Assembly (NCBI RefSeq): GCF_004745865.1
Contig: NZ_SRKZ01000001.1
Location: 124,001 to 188,000 of the forward strand
DNA length: 64,000 nt
From: Hymenobacter wooponensis
GTDB taxonomy: Bacteria > Bacteroidota > Bacteroidia > Cytophagales > Hymenobacteraceae
Direction of reading: 5' to 3'
Of this stretch, positions 17,829 to 26,338 are shown piece after piece. Position 1 is the first letter of the stretch. Every line of letters starts with the position of its first letter. The notes beneath the pieces were generated by a model, which saw only the letters and a list, made by a program, of their open reading frames with translations, made no database searches and was not told where the DNA came from. Both the position numbers and the translations under genes were made by a program.

Positions 17829-19814
17829 ATGAGGTCATTCTCTCTTCTGCAACTTGCTACGCTGTGCACTGGCCTAGCCCTCTCGGGTTCGGCGCTGGCT
17901 CAGCAAACTACTCCAAAGCCCGCTGCCAAGCCGGCTGCGCCCAAAACCACATCGCCCACTCCGTCTAGCAAACCCACGGTACCCGCTAAAACCGCGACAC
18001 CGGTTAAGACTACGGCCCCTACCGTGAAACCCACGGGCACTGGCAAGCCTGCAACTAGCACCACACCCAAAGCCACTACCTCTGCTGCCGCTCCGGCCGC
18101 TAAGCCTACCACAGCGGCCGCCCCCAAGCCAGCAACCACTGCTCCGGCTCGGCCTGCGGGTCCGGCTTTGCCAGCCAACCTCGGCTCTTCGGACCCGAAC
18201 ATGCGCTACAAAAACGGCAAGCTGCTGATAGACCAGAAGCGCTACGACCTAGCCATGCAGGAGCTGGAGCCCCTGACGGTGCCCAGCAGTAAGTTTGAGC
18301 GGGCGCCCGAAGCAGCCTACTTATACGCCGTAGCAGCTAGCCGCGCCAAAAAATGGGCCGAGGCCGAGCAAATGCTCAATCTCGTGCGCAACCAATATCC
18401 GCAGTGGGGTGGCCTACCAGAAGCGCTATTCCTGCAGGGCCAGGTATCGTTTGAGCAAAACGATTTCGACAATGCCCTAAAGGTGTTGAGCCTGCTGCCC
18501 GCCGACCGCCTAGTGACGGAGCGCGAAAACATGAAGGCCGTTTACCTGCCGCGCATTAAGGATAAAGCCACTTATCAGGGCCTGCTCAAAACGTACCCCC
18601 GCGAGGCAACTCTGGGCCGCGCCTACGCCGACAAGCTCGCCAATGGTGGTTGGTACACAGACGCCGATAAGGGCCAGCTCAACGACCTGATTGCCCAGTT
18701 CTCCCTCGACCGCACCCGCTACACTCCGCGCCCCCGGGCTCAGAAGAAAAGCACCTATAATATAGGAGTGCTCCTCCCCTTTGAGTTCAACGACCCAAGC
18801 TGGGAGAAGCAGCGCAAAAACCAGTTTGTGACAGACCTCTACGCTGGCATGCGCTTGGCCCAGGACTCGCTGCAGCGGGAAGGCCGCCCGGTCCAGATCT
18901 TTGCCTACGATACTGGCGCCGATACCCTGCAGCTTAAGAGCGTGTTGGCCCTGCCTGAAGTAGCCTCCATGGACATGCTCATTGGGCCAGTGTACAAGTC
19001 GGGTAGTAAGATTCTGGCCCGGTTTGCCCAGCAGAAGCAGATTTTGTGCGTGAATCCCCTGTCGCGAGACGGCGACCTAGTGGAGGACAATCCGTGGTAT
19101 TATCTGTATGAGCCCAGCTCAGAAACGCAGGCCAAGCAGGCGGCTGAGTTTGCGTTTGCCCGCCTTGGTGGCCCACGTACGGCCGTAGTGCTCTACGAAG
19201 ACAGCAAGGATGATGCATCCTTCGGTGAAGCCTATAAGCAGGCCTACGAAGCGTTGGGCGGTAAAGTGGTAGAGTTACGCCGCATTAATTCTGATGTAGA
19301 AGAGTCCTTGTCGGCTGGCTTTGCGGGAGTTGATCTAAAGTCAATAGGCCACTTGGTGGTGGCATCTGACCATAAGAAGGCAGGCCCCTACACCTTTGGC
19401 GTTATGCAGGCTCAGGCAAGCCGCCCCGCCCTCATTACGTATGCCTCCTGGCTAGACAATAACCGCGTGAGCCTAGGCCAGTTGAATGCCCGTAGCGTCT
19501 ATTTCGTCCAGCCCAAGTTTATTGACAAAACTAGCCTCGGGGTTCGGCGTTTTCGCCAGCTGTACACGCAACGCCAAAATCTGCCACCGTCCGTTTTCGC
19601 ATTTTCGGGCTTCGAGATGCTCTACTACTTTGCCTCGCAGCTGCACCAAAACGGACCAGCTTTCCAGCAGGAGCTAGCCAACAGCGGCCCGGTTTCCGGT
19701 GCTCTTTTTCAGGGTATTGGCTACCCCGCCGGGGCTCACGATAACCAGTATGTGCCCATCACAAAAATGGAGCGCCTGGAGGTGGAAGTTCTGAACCCTG
19801 TGGGCATTCGATAG
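17829..19814 (+). CDS. Periplasmic TPR plus PBP1-fold protein, LpoA-like architecture
   Basis: Exported protein of 661 residues. A signal peptide (about 1-24, ending ALAQQ) is followed by a long low-complexity linker of Ala, Pro, Thr and Lys (about 25-115). Next are TPR-like helices (about 120-260, with RYKNGKLLIDQKRYDLAMQE and LPEALFLQGQVSFEQNDFDNA), then a type 1 periplasmic-binding fold (about 308-655, starting YNIGVLLPFEFND). TPR repeats followed by a PBP1 domain is the layout of LpoA, the outer-membrane activator of penicillin-binding protein 1A, but here there is no lipobox. An amino-acid ABC binding protein is the alternative; no transporter genes are adjacent. The linker could span the periplasm or peptidoglycan. 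Confidence 0.72.
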   Translation: MRSFSLLQLATLCTGLALSGSALAQQTTPKPAAKPAAPKTTSPTPSSKPTVPAKTATPVKTTAPTVKPTGTGKPATSTTPKATTSAAAPAAKPTTAAAPKPATTAPARPAGPALPANLGSSDPNMRYKNGKLLIDQKRYDLAMQELEPLTVPSSKFERAPEAAYLYAVAASRAKKWAEAEQMLNLVRNQYPQWGGLPEALFLQGQVSFEQNDFDNALKVLSLLPADRLVTERENMKAVYLPRIKDKATYQGLLKTYPREATLGRAYADKLANGGWYTDADKGQLNDLIAQFSLDRTRYTPRPRAQKKSTYNIGVLLPFEFNDPSWEKQRKNQFVTDLYAGMRLAQDSLQREGRPVQIFAYDTGADTLQLKSVLALPEVASMDMLIGPVYKSGSKILARFAQQKQILCVNPLSRDGDLVEDNPWYYLYEPSSETQAKQAAEFAFARLGGPRTAVVLYEDSKDDASFGEAYKQAYEALGGKVVELRRINSDVEESLSAGFAGVDLKSIGHLVVASDHKKAGPYTFGVMQAQASRPALITYASWLDNNRVSLGQLNARSVYFVQPKFIDKTSLGVRRFRQLYTQRQNLPPSVFAFSGFEMLYYFASQLHQNGPAFQQELANSGPVSGALFQGIGYPAGAHDNQYVPITKMERLEVEVLNPVGIR

Positions 19815-19911
19815 GTTATTACATAGCCGCGCTACGCTGCGGTAAATGCCCTAGAAACTACTCTTTTTGATGTTTAACGCCGCCAGCTGCCGCTGACGCT
19901 ACTTTGTTTCC

Positions 19912-21234
19912 ATGTCTGAATTTCTGACTGCTCCCGACCTGACGCTCACCACCTCTGATGCCCTTTTCACCCGTGCCAAAGACCATATCCCGGGCGGAGT
20001 AAACTCTCCTGTGCGGGCCTTCCGGGCCGTGGGCGGACATCCGGTGTTCATGCAGTCGGCCAAAGGCGCTTGGCTCACGGACGTTGACGGTAACCGCTAC
20101 CTTGACTTCATCAACTCTTGGGGCCCCATGATTCTAGGCCACGCCCCCGACTTGGTGCTAAACGCCGTGCAAGAGGCCATTCAGGGCTCGTTGTCGTTTG
20201 GAGCGCCCACGCGCCGCGAGGTGGAGATGGCAGAGCTCATCAAGCAAATGGTGCCCAGCATCGAGAAAGTTCGGTTGGTGAACTCCGGCACGGAGGCTAC
20301 TATGTCGGCTATCCGGGTAGCCCGTGGCTATACAGGTCGGAACAAGATCATCAAATTTGAAGGCTGCTATCACGGCCACGGGGATTCCTTCCTGATTGCG
20401 GCTGGTTCCGGTGCTCTCACCCTCGGCGCCCCCGACTCGCCTGGCGTAACCCAGGGTGTAGCCCAAGACACGCTGACGGTACCCTATAACGACCTCTCCG
20501 CTACCGAGCAGGTTATTTTGGCCAACGAGGGGCAAGTGGCTGCACTCATCCTGGAGCCGGTGGTGGGTAACATGGGCCTGGTAGCTCCTCAAGAAGGTTA
20601 CTTGCAGGGCCTACGCGACCTGTGCACCCAGCACGGCATTGTGCTCATCTTTGATGAGGTAATGACTGGCTTCCGTCTGGCCCGCGGCGGCGCGCAGGAG
20701 CTCTACGGCATCACGCCCGACATGACGACCCTAGGCAAGATCATCGGGGGCGGTATGCCCGTAGGAGCTTACGGTGGCCGCAAGGACATCATGGACCAGG
20801 TAGCCCCGGCAGGTAAGGTGTACCAGGCTGGCACGCTCTCCGGCAACCCTATTGCCACGGCTGCTGGCATTGCCCAGCTCACCTACCTACAGGAACACCC
20901 CGAGCTGTACGATCAGCTTAACCGCACTACTACGCGCATCGCCGATGGCACCCGCCAGATCTGCCAGGAGCTGGGCCTGAACTACACCGTAAACCAGGTG
21001 GGCTCTATGTTCAGCGTGTTCTTCACTGATCAGCCCGTTACCAACCTGGAGGAAGCGAAGCAGTCGGATACGGAAGCTTTTGGCCGGTACTTCCGCGCCA
21101 TGTTGCACCGCGGCATCTACTTGGCGCCCGCTCAGTACGAGGCGCTATTTGTAAGCACTGCCATTACCGATGAGTTGGTAGACACCTACCTCACCGCCTG
21201 CCGCGAATCAATGCGCGAGGCGCACGGCCTGTAG
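19912..21234 (+). CDS. hemL: Glutamate-1-semialdehyde 2,1-aminomutase
   Basis: PLP-dependent enzyme converting glutamate-1-semialdehyde to 5-aminolevulinate in the C5 haem pathway. Visible features are the opening GGVNSPVRAF (28-37), the phosphate-binding NSGTEATMSAIRVAR, the PLP-contacting FDEVMTGFR (247-255) and the Schiff-base lysine K276 in TLGKIIGGGMPVGA. The 440-residue length is normal. The ATG at 19912 is preceded by a short spacer, 97 bp from the LpoA-like gene. A bulged hairpin follows the stop. No other haem gene is adjacent. Confidence 0.96.
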   Translation: MSEFLTAPDLTLTTSDALFTRAKDHIPGGVNSPVRAFRAVGGHPVFMQSAKGAWLTDVDGNRYLDFINSWGPMILGHAPDLVLNAVQEAIQGSLSFGAPTRREVEMAELIKQMVPSIEKVRLVNSGTEATMSAIRVARGYTGRNKIIKFEGCYHGHGDSFLIAAGSGALTLGAPDSPGVTQGVAQDTLTVPYNDLSATEQVILANEGQVAALILEPVVGNMGLVAPQEGYLQGLRDLCTQHGIVLIFDEVMTGFRLARGGAQELYGITPDMTTLGKIIGGGMPVGAYGGRKDIMDQVAPAGKVYQAGTLSGNPIATAAGIAQLTYLQEHPELYDQLNRTTTRIADGTRQICQELGLNYTVNQVGSMFSVFFTDQPVTNLEEAKQSDTEAFGRYFRAMLHRGIYLAPAQYEALFVSTAITDELVDTYLTACRESMREAHGL

Positions 21235-21268
21235 GCCACTGCTGCTAGTCTAGCCCAACAGCTTAGCA

Positions 21269-21326
21269 AGACCTTACTTCTCCACCTTTCGCAGCCGCTA
21301 CTGCTGAAGGTGAGAGAAGTAAGGTC
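21269..21326 (+). terminator. Terminator-like hairpin after hemL
   Basis: Arms 21269-21290 and 21306-21326 pair over 14 bp without mismatch, then continue past a one-base bulge. A short T-containing stretch follows. Confidence 0.65.
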
Positions 21327-21402
21327 TCTTACTTTCTAGGCCACTTCTTCAATAACGCACTCCTTTTCTGCATTCTCTCACCAAACCCTGGGAGCAACCG
21401 GC

Positions 21403-21410
21403 TACCTTTG
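21403..21410 (+). promoter_or_regulatory. Candidate -7 promoter element
   Basis: TACCTTTG, an exact match to TAnnTTTG, lies 20 bp before the ATG at 21431. No matching -33 TTG is seen at the usual distance, so this rests on one box only. Confidence 0.3.
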
Positions 21411-21430
21411 CGGCAAATCCCTTTGCTGCC

Positions 21431-22303
21431 ATGTTCCGATTTCGTTCGTTTTTTCCGCTGCTCTTGCTGCTGTGGCTTGCCGTGCCCGGCGCGCTCCTCG
21501 CCCAAACGGAAACCCCGGCGGCAGCTAATAAACGGTTGTTTGAGCGTACCGTCGATGAGCTCAACTTCCGCACCATGGAAACGGTCTATGATAAGACCTT
21601 CGCCCGTGGCAAGTTCCCGGCTAACCTACGCAGTGCCAAGGCCCGCCGCGAGTTCGATAATTTCCCCGGCCGCCCCGATCTGCAGAAGCTCTTTCATAAT
21701 TACAACGACGTATCGGAGCGCTTCAAAGGCAAGTTCGGTTCCGGCCGCACAGACCTGATTGAGTTTGAGAAGCAGCTGAATACCGTGCTTGTAGATAAGA
21801 ACTTCGAGTTCTTTGTGCGAGTACTGCCCCGCGATGAGCGGGTGGCCCTGATTCGGGCCCTGCAACGCGTTATCAAGCAAGGCACCGCGCAGTTCAATGC
21901 CTCTCAAGACCCCGCTCCCGAGGAACTAGCTGCCGATGGAGCCGCTGTGCCACCCGCTGTTGATGGCGAAGTAGCTACTCCTAGCAACGCGCCAGCCACT
22001 GTAGCACAAGAGGATGTGCAGCCTGCCCCCGAGGGTAACTTGGCCTCAGCCCCAGCCTCCTACCCTTCTCTGCGCCCCCTGGATGTATCGCCTCGCCACG
22101 ACTGGGTTGATTACCTCACGTTGCTGCTGGCAGGCAGCTCCCTGCTGCTCACGCTCTTTCTAATTACTGGGCCCCTGGCCGACCTGCGCAACCGCCTCGA
22201 TGCGCTCAGCGACGAGCTAGAGGAGCGCAAGTCGGGCTCCACGGCCCGGCGCCGCACCAGCACTTTACCCGAAGACCGTTACGAAGACGGTGATGACGAG
22301 TAA
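21431..22303 (+). CDS. Hypothetical exported protein with C-terminal membrane anchor
   Basis: Not recognised as any family. The 290-residue protein has a signal peptide (about 1-25, ending LLAQ) and a charged helical domain (about 30-160, rich in Arg, Lys, Phe and Asp; for example LRSAKARREFDNF). An Ala/Pro/Glu linker follows (about 160-225), then one membrane helix (about 233-255) and a charged helix NRLDALSDELEERK that looks like a coiled coil, ending in an acidic tail. If the signal peptide is cleaved, the N-terminal domain is periplasmic and the tail cytoplasmic. Neighbours are hemL and dcd on the same strand; no functional link is evident. Confidence 0.75.
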   Translation: MFRFRSFFPLLLLLWLAVPGALLAQTETPAAANKRLFERTVDELNFRTMETVYDKTFARGKFPANLRSAKARREFDNFPGRPDLQKLFHNYNDVSERFKGKFGSGRTDLIEFEKQLNTVLVDKNFEFFVRVLPRDERVALIRALQRVIKQGTAQFNASQDPAPEELAADGAAVPPAVDGEVATPSNAPATVAQEDVQPAPEGNLASAPASYPSLRPLDVSPRHDWVDYLTLLLAGSSLLLTLFLITGPLADLRNRLDALSDELEERKSGSTARRRTSTLPEDRYEDGDDE

Positions 22304-22393
22304 AGAGGTAGCCCCGCCGCCAGGTTTCTACTGCTAGGCCACTTTGCGGCAGCCAGCTTCCCTCTGCACTTCTACTTTTTTAACTGAACACGC

Positions 22394-22930
22394 ATGATTC
22401 TCACCGACCAGCAGATTCTCGCCGAAATTGAGCGGGGCAACATTGTTATTGAGCCCTACGATCGGACCTGCCTCGGCACCAACTCCTACGATGTGCACCT
22501 GGGCCGCTACTTGGCTACCTACCGCGATGCCGTGCTGGACGCCCGCAAGCATAATGAAATCGACGTGTTTGAAATCCCGGAGGAAGGCTTCGTGCTGCAG
22601 CCCGGCACGCTGTACCTGGGCGTAACGGAAGAATACACCGAGAGCCACGCGCACGTACCGTTCTTGGAAGGCAAGAGCAGCGTTGGCCGCCTTGGCATTG
22701 ATATTCACGCCACCGCGGGCAAAGGCGATATTGGCTTCTGCAACACCTGGACGCTGGAAATCAGCGTGTCGATGCCAGTGCGCGTGTACCACCTGATGCC
22801 TGTAGGCCAGCTGATTTACTTTGCCGTGCAGGGCGATGTGGAAACCTTCTACAACCGGAAGGCCAATGCCAAGTACAATGAGCGCACCATAAAGCCAGTA
22901 GAATCCATGATGTGGAAGAACCGCTTCTAG
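22394..22930 (+). CDS. dcd: dCTP deaminase
   Basis: Deaminates dCTP to dUTP for thymidylate synthesis. The 178-residue protein carries the family core EGKSSVGRLGIDIHATAG (about 95-112) and the catalytic glutamate in NTWTLEI, with YDVHLG near the N-terminus and MPVGQLIYF in the trimer-forming strand. The trimeric dUTPase-like fold is expected. It starts at the ATG at 22394 and is followed by a clear terminator. It is one of two dNTP-pool enzymes in the window, the other being dgt at 9.5-11 kb, but they are not linked. Confidence 0.95.
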   Translation: MILTDQQILAEIERGNIVIEPYDRTCLGTNSYDVHLGRYLATYRDAVLDARKHNEIDVFEIPEEGFVLQPGTLYLGVTEEYTESHAHVPFLEGKSSVGRLGIDIHATAGKGDIGFCNTWTLEISVSMPVRVYHLMPVGQLIYFAVQGDVETFYNRKANAKYNERTIKPVESMMWKNRF

Positions 22931-22968
22931 GCCACTACAGCCCAGGTAGCACTATCTACATTACCTGT

Positions 22969-23006
22969 ATAAACCCAAGCGCAGCAACCGTTGTGCTTGG
23001 GTTTAT
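22969..23006 (+). terminator. Terminator hairpin after dcd
   Basis: Arms 22969-22980 and 22995-23006 form a perfect 12-bp stem (ATAAACCCAAGC and complement), with additional pairing inside the loop (CAAC/GTTG). Confidence 0.7.
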
Positions 23007-23159
23007 CGTTTTCAGCTCACTTTCTGGCTTATGTTTTTGATTCAGAATAAACTCGCTGGCACAGTTTTTCGTTATAATCAAGACAAGCTGCCCTGGTTTT
23101 GACCAGTTCATAATCGGGAGGCTGACGCTGATTGTAGATCTAAAAACGTGCAGATACTG

Positions 23160-23678
23160 ATGAGAAAGCAACTTGCCACCGCTGCCCTGCTCCTCGCCGC
23201 TACCATCGGCGTGCAGGCCCAGCAGAAACCGTCTCTAACCCAACCGCAGGATAAAACCAAGCCTTCACCTCGCCTGAACCCCGTGCAGGAGCGAGCCAAG
23301 CGTCTTTCCGACCAAATGGCCCGCGACTTACGCTTGAACGGTTATCAGGCCACTAAACTGCGGGCTATTAACGAGGATAAAGTAGCCAAAATGGCTGCTA
23401 TTGAGCAGCGAAACGCTGGCAACCAGAAGGTTATCACAGAGCAGTGTGATCTTGTGTGCAAAGAGCGTGACAAAGAGCTGCAGGCCGTACTCTCCACCGA
23501 CCAGTACAGCAACTATTACGATTCGCGCGCCACTTTCCGCAAATACGACCGTGACTATGCCGCGAAATCCGCTGACGCCATCTTCGTAAACTCCGTTCAG
23601 AACCCATTGCCTGCCAGCAGCAAGGGCGCTACCATTGGGCCAGCTCGTACCGCTACTCCTGCCCCTACTGCTCGGTAA
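23160..23678 (+). CDS. Small exported helical protein, Spy/CpxP-like
   Basis: Exported protein of about 172 residues. An upstream GTG (23148) is in frame, but the ATG at 23160 begins a standard signal peptide (MRKQLATAALLLAATIGVQAQ, cleaved about residue 21), so it is preferred. The mature part is a charged helical hairpin (about 40-125) with LRLNGYQATKLRAINEDK and ELQAVLSTDQYSNYY, which resembles the Spy/CpxP repeat pattern of periplasmic chaperones in spacing. It ends in a Pro/Ala/Thr-rich tail. Two cysteines (CDLVC) are present within the helical part. A role as an envelope-stress chaperone is inference only. It is followed by a strong terminator. Confidence 0.7.
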   Translation: MRKQLATAALLLAATIGVQAQQKPSLTQPQDKTKPSPRLNPVQERAKRLSDQMARDLRLNGYQATKLRAINEDKVAKMAAIEQRNAGNQKVITEQCDLVCKERDKELQAVLSTDQYSNYYDSRATFRKYDRDYAAKSADAIFVNSVQNPLPASSKGATIGPARTATPAPTAR

Positions 23679-23701
23679 AAGCAGTGGCCTAAATATATAA
23701 G

Positions 23702-23735
23702 AAAGCCCCGCTAGAACTATCTAGCGGGGCTTTTT
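23702..23735. terminator. Bidirectional terminator, perfect 14-bp stem
   Basis: Arms 23702-23715 and 23720-23733 pair perfectly with a 4-nt loop and run into TTTTT. It lies between the CpxP-like gene and convergent gldC. Confidence 0.85.
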
Positions 23736-23754
23736 CATGTTCGGTTGGTAGAAA

Positions 23755-24093
23755 TTAGCGCTGTTTGCGCTCTTCCTCCTCAATGTGGTCCATCAACACG
23801 CGGCACAGGTCACGCATTTTGGTAGCCATTACAGAGTCGTTGGTGGCCGTTACGATGCTCTCGGCCATGGCACCCATGGTATCTACGTAGAAGCGCTTCA
23901 TCTCATCAACGGGCATCTCCTTGGTCCACAGGTCAATCTTCATGGTGCCGCGCTCATCCCGGTCCCAGAGGGCAATGTTGATGGCTTTGGCGAAGTGGAT
24001 ATCGGGACCCGCGTCGGTAGCCGACCAGCTGATGGCCTCGGGTACTTTCTGATCGTCGAGGGCGATGCTGAAGCGGATTTCAGATTTTTTCAT
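23755..24093 (-). CDS. gldC: Gliding motility protein GldC
   Basis: Small cytoplasmic protein of 112 residues recognised as GldC by KKSEIRFSIALDDQKVPEAI, the DAGPDIHFAKAINIALWD segment and a C-terminal helical part ending DHIEEEERKQR. In Flavobacterium, GldC supports gliding motility, although its biochemical role is not established. gldB, a frequent neighbour elsewhere, is not adjacent here. The gene lies 92 bp downstream of dnaN on the same strand, with an inverted repeat between them. Other gld genes (gldA, F, G) lie 2.2-6 kb away on the same strand. Confidence 0.93.
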   Translation of the reverse strand: MKKSEIRFSIALDDQKVPEAISWSATDAGPDIHFAKAINIALWDRDERGTMKIDLWTKEMPVDEMKRFYVDTMGAMAESIVTATNDSVMATKMRDLCRVLMDHIEEEERKQR

Positions 24094-24115
24094 GCTGCGA
24101 AAGATTAAAAAAGAA

Positions 24116-24155
24116 CGTCATGCTGCGCGAGGTTGAAGCTTCGCGCAGCATGACG
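24116..24155. repeat. REP-like inverted repeat, perfect 15-bp arms
   Basis: Arms 24116-24130 and 24141-24155 (CGTCATGCTGCGCGA and complement) with a 10-nt loop, between dnaN and gldC. The outer GTCAT...ATGAC ends resemble the larger element at 28927-29018. It has no T-run, so it looks more like a dispersed palindromic element than a terminator. Confidence 0.65.
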
Positions 24156-24185
24156 AACTACTTGAATTGTTCAGTCAAACCGAGA

Positions 24186-25310
24186 TTAAACGTAGTTGTT
24201 CAGCATCACTGGCATCACCAGCATCAGAATGTTCTCGTTGTCGTCGGGAGTAGTTGGCATTAGCAAACCAGCACGGTTTGGCGTGCTCAGCTCCAGCGTA
24301 ATTTCTTCTGAGTCGATGTTAGACAGCATCTCGGTCAGAAACTTGGCGTTGAAGCCAATTTCCATGTCTTCGCCGTCGTACTGGCAAGCCAGCTTCTCGT
24401 TGGCTTCATTCGAGAAGTCGAGGTCCTCGGCCGATACCGTGAGCTCCGAACCGGCCAGGCGCAGGCGAACCTGGTGCGTGGTTTTATTGGAGTAGATGCT
24501 GATACGCTTCACCGAGTTCAGCAGCTCCTGGCGGCTGATGATGAGCTTGTTGGGGTTGCTTACCGGAATTACGTTCTCGTAGTCGGGGTAGCGCTCATCA
24601 ATCAGACGGCACACGAGGCGCATCTGGTTGAAGCTGAAGAAGGCGTTGGAGTTGTTGAACTCTACGCGCACGGTGGTAGCCTCGGAGGGCAGCGCGCCCT
24701 TCAGCAGATTAAAGGCTTTGCGCGGAATGATGATGTTAGCCGTCTGGCCGGCACCCACATCGGAGCGGCGGTAGCGCAGCAAGCGGTGGCCATCGGTAGC
24801 CACAAAGGTCACTTGGTTATCGGCCAGCTGTACCAAGATGCCCGTCATGGCGGGGCGCAGCTCGTCGGTGCTAACCGCGAAGATGGTCTTGTTGATAGCC
24901 CGCGACAGCGAAGACGACGGAATTTCAATCGGCGTAGAGCCTTTTACTACCGGAACCCGGGGGAAGTCAGTGGCATTCTCACCGGCCAGCTTGTAGCGGC
25001 CGTTGGAGCTGGCAATTTCGATAGTATAAGTCTCCTCGTCCAGGGTGAACGTCACGGGCTGGTCGGGCAGGTTCTTCAGGGTATCGAGCAGGATACGGGC
25101 GGGCGCCGCAATGCGGCCACTTTCGCGGGCTTCCACAGGCAACTCCGTCATCATGCTGGTCTCCAGGTCGGAGGCGGTGATGGTGAGTTTGCCCTCCTCA
25201 ATTTCGAAGAGGAAGTTCTCCAGGATCGGTACCACGGGGTTATTCGTGACCACGCCGTTGATGCTCTGGAGCTGCTTGAGCAAGGCGGAAGACGAAACGA
25301 TGAACTTCAT
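24186..25310 (-). CDS. dnaN: DNA polymerase III subunit beta (sliding clamp)
   Basis: Ring-forming clamp that tethers the replicative polymerase. The open frame reaches 25385, but the ATG at 25310 (MKFIVSSSALLKQLQSING) is the standard start, giving 374 residues. Three clamp domains of roughly 120 residues each are evident. They include PVVPILENFLFE, the GHRLLRYRR motif (domain 2) and the conserved C-terminal segment ending LMLVMPVMLNNYV, which corresponds to the family's usual MPM ending. It is divergent from a BLUF gene and upstream of gldC. No dnaA or origin-like repeat cluster is adjacent. Confidence 0.97.
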   Translation of the reverse strand: MKFIVSSSALLKQLQSINGVVTNNPVVPILENFLFEIEEGKLTITASDLETSMMTELPVEARESGRIAAPARILLDTLKNLPDQPVTFTLDEETYTIEIASSNGRYKLAGENATDFPRVPVVKGSTPIEIPSSSLSRAINKTIFAVSTDELRPAMTGILVQLADNQVTFVATDGHRLLRYRRSDVGAGQTANIIIPRKAFNLLKGALPSEATTVRVEFNNSNAFFSFNQMRLVCRLIDERYPDYENVIPVSNPNKLIISRQELLNSVKRISIYSNKTTHQVRLRLAGSELTVSAEDLDFSNEANEKLACQYDGEDMEIGFNAKFLTEMLSNIDSEEITLELSTPNRAGLLMPTTPDDNENILMLVMPVMLNNYV

Positions 25311-25586
25311 AGAAGAGGCAGGGTTTTGGCTGGTGTAGAAGACGACAAAGATAGGAAATGGGAGTGGGTTTGGAAACCACCCCATACAATGAATCCGTCG
25401 CTACATAATCGCTAAAATCAGCGTTGTGGGTGCGTATAAAAGCTAGTTTTCTGGTCACTCGCCACCGTATCTGCGTCTGCTTCCAGGTGGCGCCCAGTAT
25501 ACTGAATTAAAGCTCGACTATTGTGTACCACGGAAGAAGCCAATTACTTCGCTTTTGCTTTTTTAAGTTTTTGCTTCGCTTGTAAT

Positions 25587-26030
25587 ATGGCTTCCTCTAC
25601 CCTGCATCATTTAGTCTACCAAAGTATAGCTACGACTCCTCTTGACGATAAAGCGCTAGAAACTATCCTTGTGCAGTCTCGCGCGTGGAACGAAACTCAC
25701 AACTTGACCGGGATTCTGCTTTACTGTGAAGGAGAACTTATGCAGGTACTGGAGGGAGAAAAGGAGGAAGTGCACTACATCTTTGACCGCATCCGGCAGG
25801 ATCAGCGGCACTTCCGGGTAGTTAAGCTATCCGATGGTCCTATCCAGGAACGTAACTTTTCGCAATGGTCGATGGGCTTCAAAGCGGTTAACCCAGCCGC
25901 CTTTGCGCATTTGAAAGGTTATACTAATCCGCAAGGCGATACCTATCTCTCCACGTATTCCGAAAACGAGAATACCTCTTTGCATTCCGTCCTGTCTGCT
26001 TTCGTGATAGAAGACGAAATCAGGTTCTAA
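25587..26030 (+). CDS. BLUF-domain blue-light sensor
   Basis: Flavin-binding photoreceptor of 147 residues made almost entirely of one BLUF domain. The ATG at 25587 (MASSTLHHLVYQS) fits the fold, although the frame opens at 25521. Key residues are Y11, N35, Q53, W94 and M96. Their spacing is identical to Y21, N45, Q63, W104 and M106 of AppA, so the flavin photocycle network is complete. Conserved LTGILLYCEGELMQVLEG and IRQDQRHFRV are visible. A C-terminal extension of about 45 residues lacks a known output domain, so it probably signals by protein contact. Divergent from dnaN, convergent with the small membrane gene downstream. Confidence 0.95.
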   Translation: MASSTLHHLVYQSIATTPLDDKALETILVQSRAWNETHNLTGILLYCEGELMQVLEGEKEEVHYIFDRIRQDQRHFRVVKLSDGPIQERNFSQWSMGFKAVNPAAFAHLKGYTNPQGDTYLSTYSENENTSLHSVLSAFVIEDEIRF

Positions 26031-26057
26031 CCTCTCTGGAGGCTCTCTTTGAAGAAT

Positions 26058-26324
26058 CTACTTATGTAGCCAAGCTGAAAGGGGCACTCCTATCCACAAA
26101 GCCAGGAGCAGCAGAATTATTAGGCCTTGCACCAACCAGGTAAGTACTGCGCTGCCAGCTACAAAGTACTTACTATCATACTGCCGCGCCAGCACCTGCC
26201 GCACCCGTTGGGGAGTCCAATAGCGCAAATACAGATAGGTAAAGCCTACAACGCACCGTATGGCTTTGCTCACTGCATCTAGGATACCCTCTGCTATTGC
26301 TTCTCCCAGAAAGTCAGCCAGCAT
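26058..26324 (-). CDS. Small membrane protein in the gldG transcription unit
   Basis: Unrecognised 88-residue protein. It has an amphipathic N-terminal part (MLADFLGEAIAEGILDAVSKAI), a basic middle (RYWTPQRVRQVLARQY) and one or two hydrophobic helices, the clearest at about 57-83. It starts 14 bp after the gldG stop on the same strand, so it is very likely cotranscribed with gldG. That makes it a candidate accessory factor of the gliding ABC system, by position only. Confidence 0.7.
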   Translation of the reverse strand: MLADFLGEAIAEGILDAVSKAIRCVVGFTYLYLRYWTPQRVRQVLARQYDSKYFVAGSAVLTWLVQGLIILLLLALWIGVPLSAWLHK

Positions 26325-26338
26325 AGTACTTGGCTAGC

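Noticed and set aside
24474..25415. Long plus-strand open frame (313 codons) across dnaN
   Set aside because: It is antisense to the well-conserved sliding clamp gene and its translation shows no domain; GC-rich codon bias produces such frames.
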